Notes under the pieces: model-generated | Seen by the model: the letters and a program-made list of their open reading frames with translations, nothing else | What the model was told of the DNA's origin: nothing | Database searches by the model: none | Translations under genes and position numbers: made by a program | In this document: piece after piece, positions 52,661-63,544 of the stretch | Numbering within the stretch: the stretch's first letter is position 1 | Layout of the letters: each line of letters opens with the position of its first letter | DNA from: Ochotona curzoniae | Taxonomy: Eukaryota; Chordata; Mammalia; Lagomorpha; Ochotonidae | NCBI RefSeq assembly: GCF_017591425.1 | Contig: NW_024467101.1 | Coordinates: 9,870,918 to 9,934,917, forward strand | DNA length: 64,000 nt | Direction of reading: 5' to 3'

Positions 52661-53035
52661 GAAAACTTCTACACAGAGGCTGAAGGAGGCTTGCACGGGA
52701 TGTCCCAGAGCTGAGCTGTTCCAATTGTGGCTCAGCGCACCTGCCTGGAACACCGCCCCCCCCCCCCCCACACACACATTGAGGAATTAACCTCTTCTCA
52801 TCTCCAAGACCCTCAAGTGTTCTCTGTACATGGGGGGGGGCAGCAGTATCACTGGCTCTGCCAATGGGACACTACTACCCCTTCCATGCAGTGGCTTGGG
52901 TGTGGCACCCCCAAAAGTCTGTGTGGTCACAGCAGACCTGTTAAGAGGAAGTGGGAGGGGTCTGAGGACAGGTGGCGGACTCACTGGCAAGGTTGTCCTT
53001 AGAGGAAATCCAGGCTAGGGTTTTTTGTGTTTCTA
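52661..53035. other. Gene-free stretch with poly-C/CA tract
   Basis: Poly-C at 52756-52769 continues into CACACACACA. A G-run lies at 52831-52840. No gene. Confidence 0.5.
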
Positions 53036-53384
53036 AGATTCATTTATTTTTATTGCAAAGTCATATGTGTGTGTGTGTGTGTGTATGTGTGTGTGTGGAG
53101 AGAGAGAGAGAGAGAAAGAGGAAGATTTTCCATCTGTTGATTCACTCGCCAAGTGGCTACAACAGTTGGAGCTGAGCCAATCCAAAGCCAGGAGCCCAGA
53201 GCCTCTTCTGGGTCGCCCGTGTGGGTGCAGGGTCCCAAGGCTTTGGACCATCCTCAACTGCTTTCCCAGGCCATAGGCAGGCAGTTGGATGGGAAGTGGG
53301 GCCGTTGAGATTAGAATTGGTGCTCATATGGGATTCTGGCATGTTAAATGGAGAGGACTTTAGACACTAGGCTACCACACCGGA
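53036..53384 (-). mobile_element. Younger pika-type C SINE with (TG)n(GA)n
   Basis: AAGATTCATTTATTTTTATT, GCAAAGTCATATG, then TG/GA expansions (53066-53118), CATCTGTTGATTCACTCGCC, GGGTGCAGGGTCCCAAGGCT, TTGGACCATCCTCAACTGCT, TGAGATTAGAATTGGTGCTC, ACTAGGCTACCACACC and GGATC run from tail to head. CCAGGCTAGGG before and CCAGGCTATAG after look like an imperfect target-site duplication. Confidence 0.9.
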
Positions 53385-53411
53385 TCCCAGGCTATAGAGT
53401 TTTAACAGTTT

Positions 53412-53712
53412 TTTTTTTTCTTTTTAAAGAATGACTTATTGACTTGAAAATCAGAATTACATGCAGAAGAGAGACAGAGCTTTTCTATCTACTAGTTTGT
53501 GCCCCAGATGCTCCCAACAGCCTGCACTGGGCCAGAACAAAGCCAACAGCGAGTTGCTGCTTCTAGATCTCTCACTTGGGTGCAGAGACTGAAGCCCTTG
53601 TAGCATCTTCAGCTGCTTACCCAAGCACAGCAGCAGAGAGCTGGATCCGAAGTGGAGCAGCTGGGACTCAACCATCAGGGGCTTAACTTGCTATACCATT
53701 GTACCAGCCTCC
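53412..53712 (-). mobile_element. Lagomorph C-type SINE, older
   Basis: A T-run, AAAGAATGACTTATTGACTT, GAAAATCAGAATTACATGCA, GATCTCTCACTTGGGTGCAG, AGAGCTGGATCCGAAGTGGA, GCAGCTGGGACTCAACC and TAACTTGCTATACCATTGTA with CCAGCC run from tail to head. It is in tandem with the younger copy on its left. Confidence 0.85.
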
Positions 53713-54984
53713 AGGCAGATCTTAGGAGGTGAGTGGGTGTGCAGGCGAATGAGCTGTCGAAGAACATATCTGGGCCCTGTCCATCCGAGGGGGACCAGCT
53801 CCTCCCACCTCCCCTCCCAGAAAGTCCAGCTGATCATGTCAGGCGATTGATGTAGACTTGGGCATTTTTTTTTTTTTTACTTAGCTCCCAGCAGAACGGG
53901 GCTGATGCCAGCAAATGCAGAAGACTCACTGTATCGTCTCTAACCATCACTACACAACCACGTGCACTAACTGGGTGAACGCTGTCCAGCCACACAGGAC
54001 GTCAATATCCATTGTAAGTCAATTGGTGGATGAGAACGTAGAGTTCAGAAAACCCTTAATGTCTTACCCACCGGCTGGTCCTGTGTAATTAATTAATTGC
54101 AGTCCAGGGAGAGGGTCCACCCCACGCTGGAACATCCTTGTCTGTGTCTCTCCTGCTTGCCTGGGAAGAAGGCTGCTGACGCCTGGGGCTGTGTGAGCAC
54201 CACATTAATGGCTAGGCGGGAAGAGGAGCTCCCGGCTCTTGTGGTTTTCTAAGTGGGTTCACGGCAGACGGCAAAGCCCTGACATTGTGCAGCGCGACTG
54301 ATACCACGACTCATCATGCAGATGTCGGCACGCACACGCGGCAGCGTCCCCCTGTCTGGTCCATCTCACCGGCAGCCCCGGGACGTCAGCTCAGCTGTCC
54401 ATGGAACGCTGCTGGGGGATGGCCCTCCTGCCGGCCTCCAAGGAAAGACTCGAAAGGAAGCAGCCAGTGTGTCTGGCTTTCCCACTTACCGTCCCCCTAA
54501 ATCTCCCTCTAAGTGACAGGAGTCTGGCCCAGTTGCCCTGTCTGGGGTGCTCGCTCCAGCACAGAGGTGCCTGGTGCCAGGGACCCCAAGGGGGTTGCAG
54601 GGAGTTCAGTGGGTGGGTGGGTGGGGCTCTGTTATTTTCCCATGCATGGCTGCCCTTTGCTGCTTGCATTCCCAATGGTCAAACACAGACACAAGATGCT
54701 TGGAGGGAACCTTCCCATTCCCAACTTGCCTAGCTGTCTCGGCTGGCTTCTGGGCAGGTTTAGACAGGGGTGATGCTTCCAGGGACCTGGCATGCTCTGG
54801 AATCTCAAGGATCCAGCTTCCAAAGGAGTAGACTGCCAAGATACACGGTCCCGGATCAAGTCGAGGCCTGGGACACCTTGGACCAACACCCTCACCCTTG
54901 GCTTCCTCGTCTTTACATTGTGACGGTCACAGCAGCGACCTCACTGGGGTGTGGCAAAGCTCGAAGGCTTCGCGAAGGCTTGCC
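53713..54984. other. Gene-free stretch
   Basis: A T-run at 53866-53878 and the AT-rich words GTGTAATTAATTAATTGCAG at 54083-54102 are seen. A GGTGGGTGGGTGGGG run lies at 54611-54625. Frames reach 110 codons on both strands and match no family. Confidence 0.5.
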
Positions 54985-55190
54985 AAAACATATAGCAAGC
55001 ACCTGCCATGTACCATACGCTGTGCTGAGCTGACATCGCATGTTATTCTCATAACCGGGTGTGCATGTGTACATGTGCTTTTTAATTCCCATTGTGGAAA
55101 AGTTATACTTGAAATTCAGAGAGGTGGATCCCTTGGTCCACAGAAGAACACGAGGAAGATGTGGAATTTAAACTTGGACACTGAGCGCTT
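54985..55190 (+). repeat. MIR element
   Basis: GCAAGCACCTGCCATGTACC, ATACGCTGTGCTGAGC, GTTATTCTCATAACC, TAATTCCCATTGTGGAAAAG, AATTCAGAGAGG and AATTTAAACTTGGACACTGA run from end to end in the MIR consensus. Confidence 0.75.
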
Positions 55191-55257
55191 CCTGCTTAGT
55201 GGACACCCAAGCCATGCAGACAGAGCCATGGGTTGTGCATGGATACACACCACAGAA

Positions 55258-55281
55258 ACACACACACACACACACACACAC
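55258..55281. repeat. (CA)n microsatellite
   Basis: About 12 CA units. Confidence 0.95.
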
Positions 55282-57452
55282 AGCTGACAATGACCCAGAC
55301 CCAACCACCCATCACACGAGGTATACCACAGATCCCTTCCTGTGCCTGACTCTGTGGAAATCCAGACATGGATTGTTTTAGTTTGGCACAGACTCAAAAC
55401 TAAACTAAGGGGTTTTCTTAAAAAACAAAACAACAAAAAAACAAAACCACCTTGTCCCTGAGCGCTTGCTATCTGCAGGGTACGGGGCATCCAGCACACA
55501 GCGAGACACTCCCTAAGCCAAGTTCAGAGTCAGAAATGCAGGTTTCACATTCTTCCCCTGGGGCCTGGGCAAACCTCCCCTTGCCAGGCCTATACTCCTC
55601 TCCTAGGAAACAGAGAGAAACTGCTCATCCACACCATCACGCTGATGGGAAGACGCTGGGTGGTGTAGACAAAACCCCAGTGTGCTCAGTTTGTGGGGAC
55701 TCCCGAGCTCACTGTGTAGGGGAAAGGAGGAGACGGAAAAACAGGAACTCAGTACCTGGGAGGTGGAGGAAGGCTTTGGGAACTGTTTCTGCCTTTTCAG
55801 CTTGGGGAAGGGGAGATGCTGCTGGCATCTAAATAGAGAACAGAAAGTCCCTAGTGCAAAGGTGGGAAAGCTGGGTTTCAGGGAACACTGCAGAGAGGGG
55901 TTGGGGTCCCAGAGTTCTACATATACAAAAGAGAGCCCACCTTGGAGAAGGCTGAGTCCCCCAGGTTGTCACCCTCCCCTCCCAGTATGGAGAGTGGCCC
56001 AAGGGTCCTCTCCTCCAGGTAGACTTCCTTCCCTGTGAAGACTTCTCCCACCTTAGCTGGGAGCCCTAGCTGCTGAGCTCCTGGCTGGGTGCCTGCACAC
56101 AGCAGAGACCTGGGACTGTGTGTAATATCGGCCAGCAGAAACTGTTGCCCGCCCCCCCCTACTGGACAGCAGCCAGCAGCAGCCAAAGGCGGCATGTATG
56201 TGTTGGGAGAAAACGGGGGCAGAATGGCTGTCCCTTTTTCCCCGTCTCCAGCAAGGACTGTCCTGGGCCAGGCGGCTGTGGTCTGTGGGGCTATCCCACT
56301 ACAGGAGGCATCAAGGCATCACTACAGGAGGGCCCAAGGTTGGGTCTGTGAGCTAGGTTAGTACCTCAGAGCCTCGACCAGCCACTGGGGTTCACAGAGT
56401 ACCCAGGAGGCCAGCCAGCTCTCTCTTCCAAGGAAGGAGTTCCTTTTCAGCAAGAGGGGATCTCCTGTCTCTTCTGTCACTTGAATCTTGCTGGGGACAC
56501 ATGACGGATCCCAGAACAGGTGCACAGAGTCCTCTCTCAGGAGTCTGCCCTTGCTAGGCTTGCCTGAGGCTGCATAGGCATGGCATGGCAGGGCAGTGGG
56601 CAGAGCCTGGCCTGCACAGGAACTGGACTCAGTCAGGTGCAGTGTATGCACCAAGAGCTAGGAGATTGGCCATCAGGGGCTTCGGTGTGGTGCGTTGATC
56701 TGAACAATGAACTTCAGATTGCAAATAACTAAAGGCTTTTGGGGTGGTGTTGGGGGTTAGCAAGCTATTCTGCTCACCTTGACTTCAGAAAGGCTGACGG
56801 AAAGCCAGCTTCCATTCCTGTATCTTCTGAAGCCCACTTTGGAGACAAATTGGTACCTGGGAAGGACCGAGTCCTGTGATCTCCCTGCTTCTGAAGCCCA
56901 GGGCTTGGTTGGGTGGATGTGTGGCTCAGGGGTCTTTGGTAGCTTACCCCAAAGCACACCCAAGCCAGCCTTTCCATATTCCACTGCTTCTTGCTCACCA
57001 ACCAGCTGTCCCTGCTTCTCGGGTGGGCACTGGGGTGACCATACACACACACACAGCTGGCAAGAGAAGGAGGTGGGATCCCACCCTGGGGACTGAGCAT
57101 ATACCCTGGAAGATCAGGACAGCTGGCTGGCCCAGGTTTCTCTTTGGAGTAACCTCAAAGTTCAGAATCTCCCAACGAAGGTGCACTTCGCAAAGTGATC
57201 CAGGACTCCTCAATACACAGCATCCTCCCCGTCTAGTTCACAGATGAGAACATCCAGTTCACAGATGAGAAAACTGAGGTTCGGTGAGCCCAAGGACATG
57301 CATTCCTGGAGTCTTAACCTCCCCACCTGCCCCCAGCTCCCTGGTGATGCCCCATTCACCTTGCTGAAAGTCTGCACCTTGCTGGTTATTCCCCAGGCAT
57401 CAAGGGGCAGCTTAAACTCTCTCTGAATATTCCAGGTAGAACCCAGTCATTC

Positions 57453-57454
<2 letters not shown>
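55282..57454. other. Gene-free stretch with MIR trace
   Basis: A-rich AAAACAAAACAACAAAAAAA lies at 55421-55443. 57235-57300 is a MIR core containing the 16-bp word AGTTCACAGATGAGAA twice at 21-bp spacing. Frames up to 126 codons lack a domain. Confidence 0.5.

Positions 57455-57502
<48 letters not shown>
57455..57502. repeat. (TC)n microsatellite
   Basis: About 23 TC units with one TTTC interruption. Confidence 0.95.
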
Positions 57503-57639
57503 GTATGTGTACACATGTGCAGGGCAGAGGGGTGGAGGAGCCTAGGGTCCCCCCTCTTCCCCACCCCCCTGATCTGAGATGGACATAAGCCAGGGCTCAG
57601 CGTGAGCGTCTATGGAGGCTGCTTTGTTCCTTGTCTGCA

Positions 57640-57860
57640 CGACGGAAGACCCACAAATCAAGGTCGGAGGCTGAACACCGAAGGAGAGCAAGGCTCTGTC
57701 ATTGGTGAGCTCTCTGTTATCTCCGTGGAGAAGTCTTAATCCCTTAATCGCTTTTATTAATCGCATAACAATCTTTCCAACATCACCTACATCCTTCTTA
57801 TCTGGGTTAAGCATTTCTGTGAACTCAGAGCCTTTTGTCACTTGGGGAATTTCTCCTGCG
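57640..57860. promoter_or_regulatory. Candidate conserved noncoding element with TAATC cluster
   Basis: TAATC occurs at 57737, 57745 and 57758, the first as TAATCCC (OTX/PITX-like). GCTTTTATTAATCGCATAAC, CTCTGTTATCTCC and CTTCTTATCTGGG (GATA-like on the minus strand) and CAAATCAAGGTCGG complete the block. It is free of repeats with few CpGs. Enhancer role is inferred. Confidence 0.45.
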
Positions 57861-57944
57861 TAAGGTGTATTCCCTTCCTCTTCTCTCTGCCCAACTCCAC
57901 CTCCTTCCCTGCACCTGTGTTTTAAGACTCTGATAAGCCTTGAA

Positions 57945-58090
57945 TTTCAGAACTGGCAGGAGCCTCCATGGCCAGTCCACATCCATTTCTCATTTTACAC
58001 CTGGGAAAGCCACAGCTCCCAGGTGTTAGAGGAGTCATTCAAGGTCATGCTGCAGGTTCAAGGTCACACTATCTCTGCTCTGGGTTCTTG
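57945..58090 (-). repeat. MIR-like remnant
   Basis: CTCATTTTACACCTGGGAAA, GAGGAGTCATTCAAGGTCAT and GTTCAAGGTCACAC are MIR core words. Order and orientation are uncertain because of a local duplication of CAAGGTCA. Confidence 0.5.
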
Positions 58091-58380
58091 CTGAGGTCCT
58101 CCCTTTAGTCATTAAGAAACGGAAGTAGAGGGATGGGAAGTCACTGGGTCCCAGACACAGGATGGGAAGCATAGTGGGATGTGGGACCCCAGCTGCTGTG
58201 GCTTTTCTCCTGACCTGCCAGCTGCCTGGTCCTCAGGGTATGTGTCTTTCTCCTCTTGCTTCCTTTTGAATCAGCTAGCAGGTACATACCTACATTGGGA
58301 AGCCAGTTCCTTAACAGGTGAAAAACAAAGGAGTTAAGGACTCCAAATATGACCACTGCCCCTCTCTCTCGGGAACTTTT
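58091..58380. other. Short gene-free interval
   Basis: Nothing recognised. It ends with GGGAACTTTT, the left part of a probable target-site duplication of the next SINE. Confidence 0.45.
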
Positions 58381-58703
58381 TTTTTTTTAAGATTTATTTT
58401 TTATTGGAAAATCAGATATACAGAGAGGAGGAGAGACAGAGAGGAAGATCTTCCATTCGATGATTCACTCCCCAAGCGGCCACAATGGCTGGAGCTGAGC
58501 TTATCCAAAGCCAGGAGTCCAGATCCCAGGTCTCCCACATGGATACAGCGTACCAAGGCCTCAGTCTGTCCTTGACTGCTTTCCCAAGCCTCAAACAGGG
58601 AGCTGGATGAGAAGCGGAGGCGCTGGGATTAGAATTGGTGCCCTATGGAATTCTGGCATGTGCAAGGCGAGGACTTTAGTCCTTAGGCTACTGCTCCAAG
58701 CCC
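58381..58703 (-). mobile_element. Younger pika-type C SINE, full length
   Basis: AAGATTTATTTTTTATTGGA, AAATCAGATATACAGAGAGG, GGAAGATCTTCCATTCGATG, ATTCACTCCCCAAGCGGCC, CAAAGCCAGGAGTCC, CTTGACTGCTTTCCCAAGCC, GGATTAGAATTGGTGCCC, TGTGCAAGGCGAGGAC and CTTAGGCTACTGCTCC run from tail to head. GGGAACTTTTTT on the left and AGGAATTCTTTTTT on the right suggest the target-site duplication. Confidence 0.92.
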
Positions 58704-58734
58704 AGGAATTCTTTTTTTCTTCTTCTTTTTTTTC

Positions 58735-59041
58735 TTTTTAAATGTTTAATGTTCAAAGAGTTACACACAGAGAGACAGAGAGCTCTTCTATCTGGTGATT
58801 CACTCTCCAGAAGGCTGCAATGACTAGGGCTGAGGCAGGCCAAAGCCAGGAGCCAAAAACTTCTTCTGGGTCTTCCACATGAGTACAGGGGCCCAAACAC
58901 TTAGACCATCCTTCACTGCTTTCCCAGCCCATCCAGCAGAGAGCTGCACGGGAAATGAAACAGTCAGGACTAAAACTGGTGCCCACAGGGGATGCCAGCA
59001 TCACAGGTGGTGGCTTTATTCGCTACGCCACAGTGTCATTC
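58735..59041 (-). mobile_element. Lagomorph C-type SINE, older
   Basis: TTTAATGTTCAAAGAGTTAC, ACAGAGAGACAGAGAGCTCT, GGTGATTCACTCTCCAGAAG, CAGGGGCCCAAACACTTAGA, CTTTCCCAGCCCATCC, GCATCACAGGTGGTGGCTTT and ATTCGCTACGCCACAGTG run from tail to head. The younger copy on its left appears to have inserted next to this copy's T-rich tail. Confidence 0.9.
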
Positions 59042-59609
59042 CCTCTATTGGGAATTCTGACAACCTCGTTGGGCTTTCTGTAAGCCCATCTCTGGCCTGC
59101 CTATGTCTACTGGAGTTCTTGGCTGTGACTTCAGCAGGATACCAGGGGGCACAAGAAGGGCACCAGCCCATGCGGTCCTCACCCTGGCCTACCCCCTGTG
59201 TCATTGTAATGCGTCTACTCTTTGTTGGGAGACACTTCCTCCATCTCCATTAAAAAGCACAGCATGGAACTCCACTAGAAACAGCTCCAGGGAGCACACT
59301 GAAGCTGGGAGTTGGGGGTTTGCAATGGAACCGTCTAGATCTCCGTCATCGCTTCCATGCATGGGGACCCTGATGGCAGCTGGGAGCTGGGCAGCCATGT
59401 CAAGGCTGCAGTCTGTGAGTGCTCAAGGCCTGACACTCTGGGAACCCTGCAGCAAACCTGCCTTGCCCTGTGGGGCCAGAAGAGCAGGAACTAACAACCA
59501 CACCAGGCCGGCTCTCCTCTCTTCCCCATGTCTCTCTCTCTCTCCTATTCCCTTTCATTCTTCTTTGTCTACTTGACAAGCAGCTGGCGAGGCTGAAAAT
59601 GGACAATCC
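59042..59609. other. Gene-free stretch
   Basis: The frame of 157 codons on plus (59103-59576) has no domain and no acceptor or donor that pairs. No repeat recognised apart from a short TC run near 59531. Confidence 0.5.
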
Positions 59610-59960
59610 ACACTGCCAAGCTAGGAAAATTCATATATATATATATATCTCACACCCCGGTTGGCTTTATTCATCTCCCAGAAAATGCCCGCAATGGCCA
59701 CCAAGCCGAAAGAACTCTTTCTCCTAGAAAAATCACAAAAACGAAGTAGAAATGTTTACAAAGATGGCTGCAAAAAAAGAACAGTGGATCTATCTGGTAA
59801 TGCACAAGGTGACTCAGTAATTGCTATGGAAACCAGCCATTATAATTCCATCAAAGGGAGGGGAAAAAGTTAAGTTCCTGGTGCTCCCTCGGACTCTATC
59901 TGCACATTCTTTGCACATATTTGCATAAAGTCACGGTTTGCTTTCATTGGCAGAATGTTC
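59610..59960. promoter_or_regulatory. Candidate conserved noncoding element with RFX-like X-box
   Basis: AATTGCTATGGAAACC at 59819-59834 resembles the RFX X-box (GTTGCYATGGNAAC). Further words are GAAATGTTTACAAAG (forkhead-like), GGTGACTCAGTAATTGC (MAF/AP-1-like), CCATTATAATTCCATCAAAG, TTTGCACATATTTGCATAAA (POU-like) and GGCTTTATTCATC. (TA)n at 59635-59649 is the only simple repeat. It is one of the densest motif blocks in the window. Confidence 0.5.
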
Positions 59961-60151
59961 CCTGGCTCTGGCACCACCAGGGTTCTGTAAGGGCATAGGT
60001 CAAGTCCTGAAGAGAAGAAACAAACTCAGCTCTGTAGGAACGCTCTCCACCTCTCCTTCCAGGCAAACAATTCACTGTTTCTCAAACAGTGTGCATGTAA
60101 GACTATAAGAGGAAATCTAACTCATGTGAAAAGGAGTTCTGTCCGAGCTGG

Positions 60152-60482
60152 CACCGAGCTGCCCCATGGCATAATGGACAAGGCCACCGCTTGTGACCCC
60201 AGCATCTCCCAAAGGGGACTGCTTCCAGTCCCAGCTGCTCCACTTCTGATCCCATTCCCCTGCTAACACACTTGAGAAAGTGGCAGAAGATGGCCCAACT
60301 GCTTGGGTTACTGCATCTACCAGGGAGACCTGGACAAAGCCCCTGGCTCCTGACTTCAGCCTGGCCCATCCCTGGCTGTTGTGGTCATTTGGAAACTAAG
60401 CCAGCAGGTGGAAAATCTATCTCCCCCTCTCTCTTTGAAACCCTGACTTTCAAACAAATTAATTAATAACTCTTTTTTTTTT
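60152..60482 (+). mobile_element. Lagomorph C-type SINE, full length
   Basis: GAGCTGCCCCATGGCATAAT, GGACAAGGCCACCGCTTGTG, GCTGCTCCACTTCTGATCC, AGATGGCCCAACTGCTTGGG, GAGACCTGGACAAAGCC, AACTAAGCCAGCAGGTGG and TTTCAAACAAATTAATTAAT, ending in a T-run. Confidence 0.88.
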
Positions 60483-60702
60483 TTTCTTTTCTTTTCAGGG
60501 AGTTTTGTTCAAGGCAGAAGAACAATAGATAAGAAAAAAATGCCACTTGGGAAACTTAAAATGCTGATGCAAAGTCATATTCCTCGGTACACACCTGAGG
60601 TGTGCAACCCGGGAGAGAGTGTAGACCCTGGAAGACAGGGCTGCACCTCACCCCAATCTGTGCACTCGCACCCGTGCTTTTCAATCTTGAAAACTCCTAC
60701 CT

Positions 60703-60985
60703 TCTTAAAGATTTTCTTAACTTATTTCTTTTGCTGAGAGACATGAAGCTTCCCTCCGCTGATTCACTCCCTCAATGGCGCCACAACAAGCCAGGGCTGG
60801 ACCAGGTCAAAGTCAAGAGTTGAAAGAAACACCATCCAGGTCCCTTTCAGAGTAGTAGTGGCCATCCCAGGCCACCTCCCAGAGGATGCATGAGGAACAG
60901 GAGCCGGAATTCGAACCCAGACTTCTGATACGGCATGTGGGCATCCTGAGTGGGTGTTCCCACCATTGTGGTAAACGCCTGTTTC
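60703..60985 (-). mobile_element. C-type SINE, diverged
   Basis: TTAAAGATTTTCTTAACTTA, CTCCGCTGATTCACTCCCTC, ATGGCGCCACAACAAGCC, GGGCTGGACCAGGTCAAAG, GAATTCGAACCCAGACTTC and ACCATTGTGGTAAACGCC are in order from tail to head, with a decayed middle. Confidence 0.7.
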
Positions 60986-61239
60986 TCTGACCTTTGCTGA
61001 GTCTTCCAGATGGGTGCTGGGTGTGTGCCCCACCCCTGGGACAGACAGAAATAAGCATCCACGGATAATTCTGATAAACTCAAGTGGGTATGGAATGCCA
61101 CCAGTAGTTCTCAGGCAGCAAAAATCTTCCTTCTCTAAACACTGCAAATGTCTGGGATCTAGCACTCCTGTGCTGGCTAGGGCATCCTGGCATTGGTACT
61201 CCTGTCTTTATTCACAGAGGAATTGTCCTATGTCAAGAT

Positions 61240-61535
61240 GTGGCCCCTGCATGATGGTGCAACCCAGTGAGAGTGCTGGCATGAGACCTGGCTATCCCAT
61301 GTCCCTTTCCAGCTCCCTGCTCATGCACCCCGGGAGTGGGGAGCAGTGGATAATATGATGATGGTCCAGGTGCTTGGGACCCTGCCACTCATGTACATGA
61401 TGCAGAGGCAGTTCTGGGCTCCTGACTTTGGGCTGGACCAGTCCTAGTTATTAAGGCCACTTGGGGCTTGAACCAACAGCTCTCTCTCCCTCTTCCTCCA
61501 TCTACATCTCCACCTGCATCTCTCTAGCCTTCTGT
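61240..61535 (+). mobile_element. C-type SINE, diverged
   Basis: GCCCCTGCATGATGGTGCAA, CCATGTCCCTTTCCAGCTCC, CTGCTCATGCACCCCGGG, GATGATGGTCCAGGTGCTTG, GGACCCTGCCACTCATGT, GGCTCCTGACTTTGGGC and CACTTGGGGCTTGAACCAAC are in order. The 3' end grades into CT-rich DNA and the A-rich tail is lost. Confidence 0.7.
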
Positions 61536-62814
61536 GGCCCACCCGTGCCAGGTCCAAAGGCTCCTGGAAGCCTGGCCAGCCAATCTCCCTTTGGAAGGAC
61601 TACATCCCACAGCCATGGAGTCACAGCATTTTCACCACGTTCCACTCACACTAACCCATTTTCATGGCAGCGAGTAAACTCGACTTAGGCGAGGTGAGGC
61701 TCAGGCAGCCTTGGCCATGAGTTTGAATCCTTGTATGAAAGAGTATTCCTATTTTTGGACTCTCCATGTGACAAGCCACCCAGGGTAGACAATTTCAGAA
61801 TTGTGTAGTGAGAAGCCCTGCCCTTCCCCTGTGGCGTGACGTCCTGGACCATAGAATTCCTGAAACTGACGATGGAACGCCAAGCCCCTAGGAGGGGCCA
61901 TGGGACTTCTACTCTCATCTCAGGGGTTCGCCCCTTTTCTGGGTTCACCTGTAGCATCTCAGAGAGTGCCACCCACAGAGAGCACAGAACCAAATGTACC
62001 TCCACAGGCCAATCAACGCTACATGAGACCAGGGACCCAGCGCGTGTGTAGGCAGCAGGGACATGCAGAAATCAGCACCTGGGCCTTGGTGTTGGAGAGG
62101 CGAGAGGGAAAAGTGGAGACTGTGACAGGTGGCAGCCAACCCAAGTCCAGCTGACCCATGCCAGGTGGGCACAGGAGTCCAGCATCACCTGAGAACCCAG
62201 AATCCTCAGGCGAGACTGGACAGGTGTGTTTTCATGTAGAGATATTGGGGTGTTTTTCAACATCGGTGACCAATCTAAAGTTCAAAGGCAGAGTTGGCGA
62301 ACAAGCAAATGCCAGGTGCCCTTTGTAATATCCTGGTTTCATCTCCCTGTCATAATGTGCCCCCATAGATGTATGCAACCCTTGATTTTTTTTCCATTTA
62401 AAGGGGGATTGTTGAATCAGGCCACTTTGGGTCCGCCTTCCCTCCCTACGCAACACCATTGCACTCCGCGCAGTAGCCTCGGGGAACCAGAGAGGACGCC
62501 ACTCCACAGTCTAGGGTACAGCACTGGGAGCTCCTACTGGGAAACTTCCAGGCTGTGCAACCTGGCTCAGCTACTTAACTTCTCTGTGCCCGCTATCTTC
62601 CCAGGCTGTAAAATTGGGTTGTAGGGTTTAGATGAGTTAAGAGTCTGTACAGTCCAGAGCCAGGATGCCAGAGTGTTAACTGGCATCTATGGAGGACTCT
62701 CCTTGGGGGAATGAGGACCATTATTCTGGGCATTTCATAGGTCTTCCTTGTGGTGTAACGTAGTCTTTTCCCCAGCAGTCCTGGCGTGAACGAGGGGCAG
62801 GTAGAAGGATGACC
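61536..62814. other. Gene-free stretch
   Basis: 62560-62625 (CTACTTAACTTCTCTGTGCC, GGCTGTAAAATTGGGTTGTA) is the typical MIR end region. The remainder shows no gene; frames up to 132 codons are non-specific. Confidence 0.5.
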
Positions 62815-62925
62815 ATGGAGATCTCCATTTCACAGATTGGAATACTGAGGTACAGCAGGTGGTGATTGTTTTTACTTGCCCAAGATCAACACAGCAGACA
62901 CCACACTGAGGATCTGGTGTAGGAC
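62815..62925 (+). repeat. MIR remnant
   Basis: ATCTCCATTTCACAGATTGG, ATACTGAGGTACAGCAGG, CTTGCCCAAGATCAACACAG and AGGATCTGG are in MIR order. Confidence 0.7.
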
Positions 62926-62942
62926 CCCACTTTCCGAACCTG

Positions 62943-62972
62943 CCCTTCCTTCCTTCCTCCCTTCCTTCCTTC
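62943..62972. repeat. (TTCC)n microsatellite
   Basis: CCTTCCTTCCTTCC with one CCTCC interruption; a short pyrimidine tract. Confidence 0.9.
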
Positions 62973-63544
62973 TCAAAGCCCTCGGCCACCTCCCAGCCGC
63001 CCAGCCAGAAGCCCTGCCACCCTGCCAGATGTCCCCTGTCATGCTCTAGACACAAAATGACAATGAAATGCATTATTATTTTTTTTTTCAAGAAAGAGAA
63101 GGAGAAAAGGGAGCAGAGGGTGGGAAAAAGAACCGTTCTCATCACAAATTTCTCCCTGGCCCTCTTCCCAGACTTGAAGTTCCTGGCACGCTTGGCAAGG
63201 ACTGGGACAGGAAGAGGGAATGAGCAAGCAGGGTGCTGGGCAGTGAGAACAGTGGCGGGGGGTTGGCTGGGGAAGGGAGCAAAACTGTTTCCAGCAACGG
63301 GCACAAAACCTGTGTGCAGTGGAAGGATGCGGGACAATGCCAGGAGCATGCAAGTCGAGCCTAAAGCCATGATAAAGCTGTGTGTGAAGACAGAGAGCCC
63401 AAAAAAAGCCCCCCAAAACCAACCTCTGGCTGGGGGACCCCACTACTCCTTCTCTCGGACACACCCCCCCCAGCCTTGTACACCAGGGGTATGTGTGGGG
63501 GAGTGCTCCACTAGGATTAAAATATGCCTTCGCCTCCTCTCTTC
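62973..63544. other. Gene-free stretch
   Basis: A T-run lies at 63077-63088. A plus-strand frame of 168 codons and minus-strand frames of 176 and 211 codons overlap the same DNA in different phases. None resembles a family, so none is accepted. Confidence 0.55.

Noticed and set aside
62735..63370. Minus-strand frame of 211 codons
   Set aside because: It covers a MIR, the TTCC tract and a T-run; other frames of similar length overlap it in different phases.
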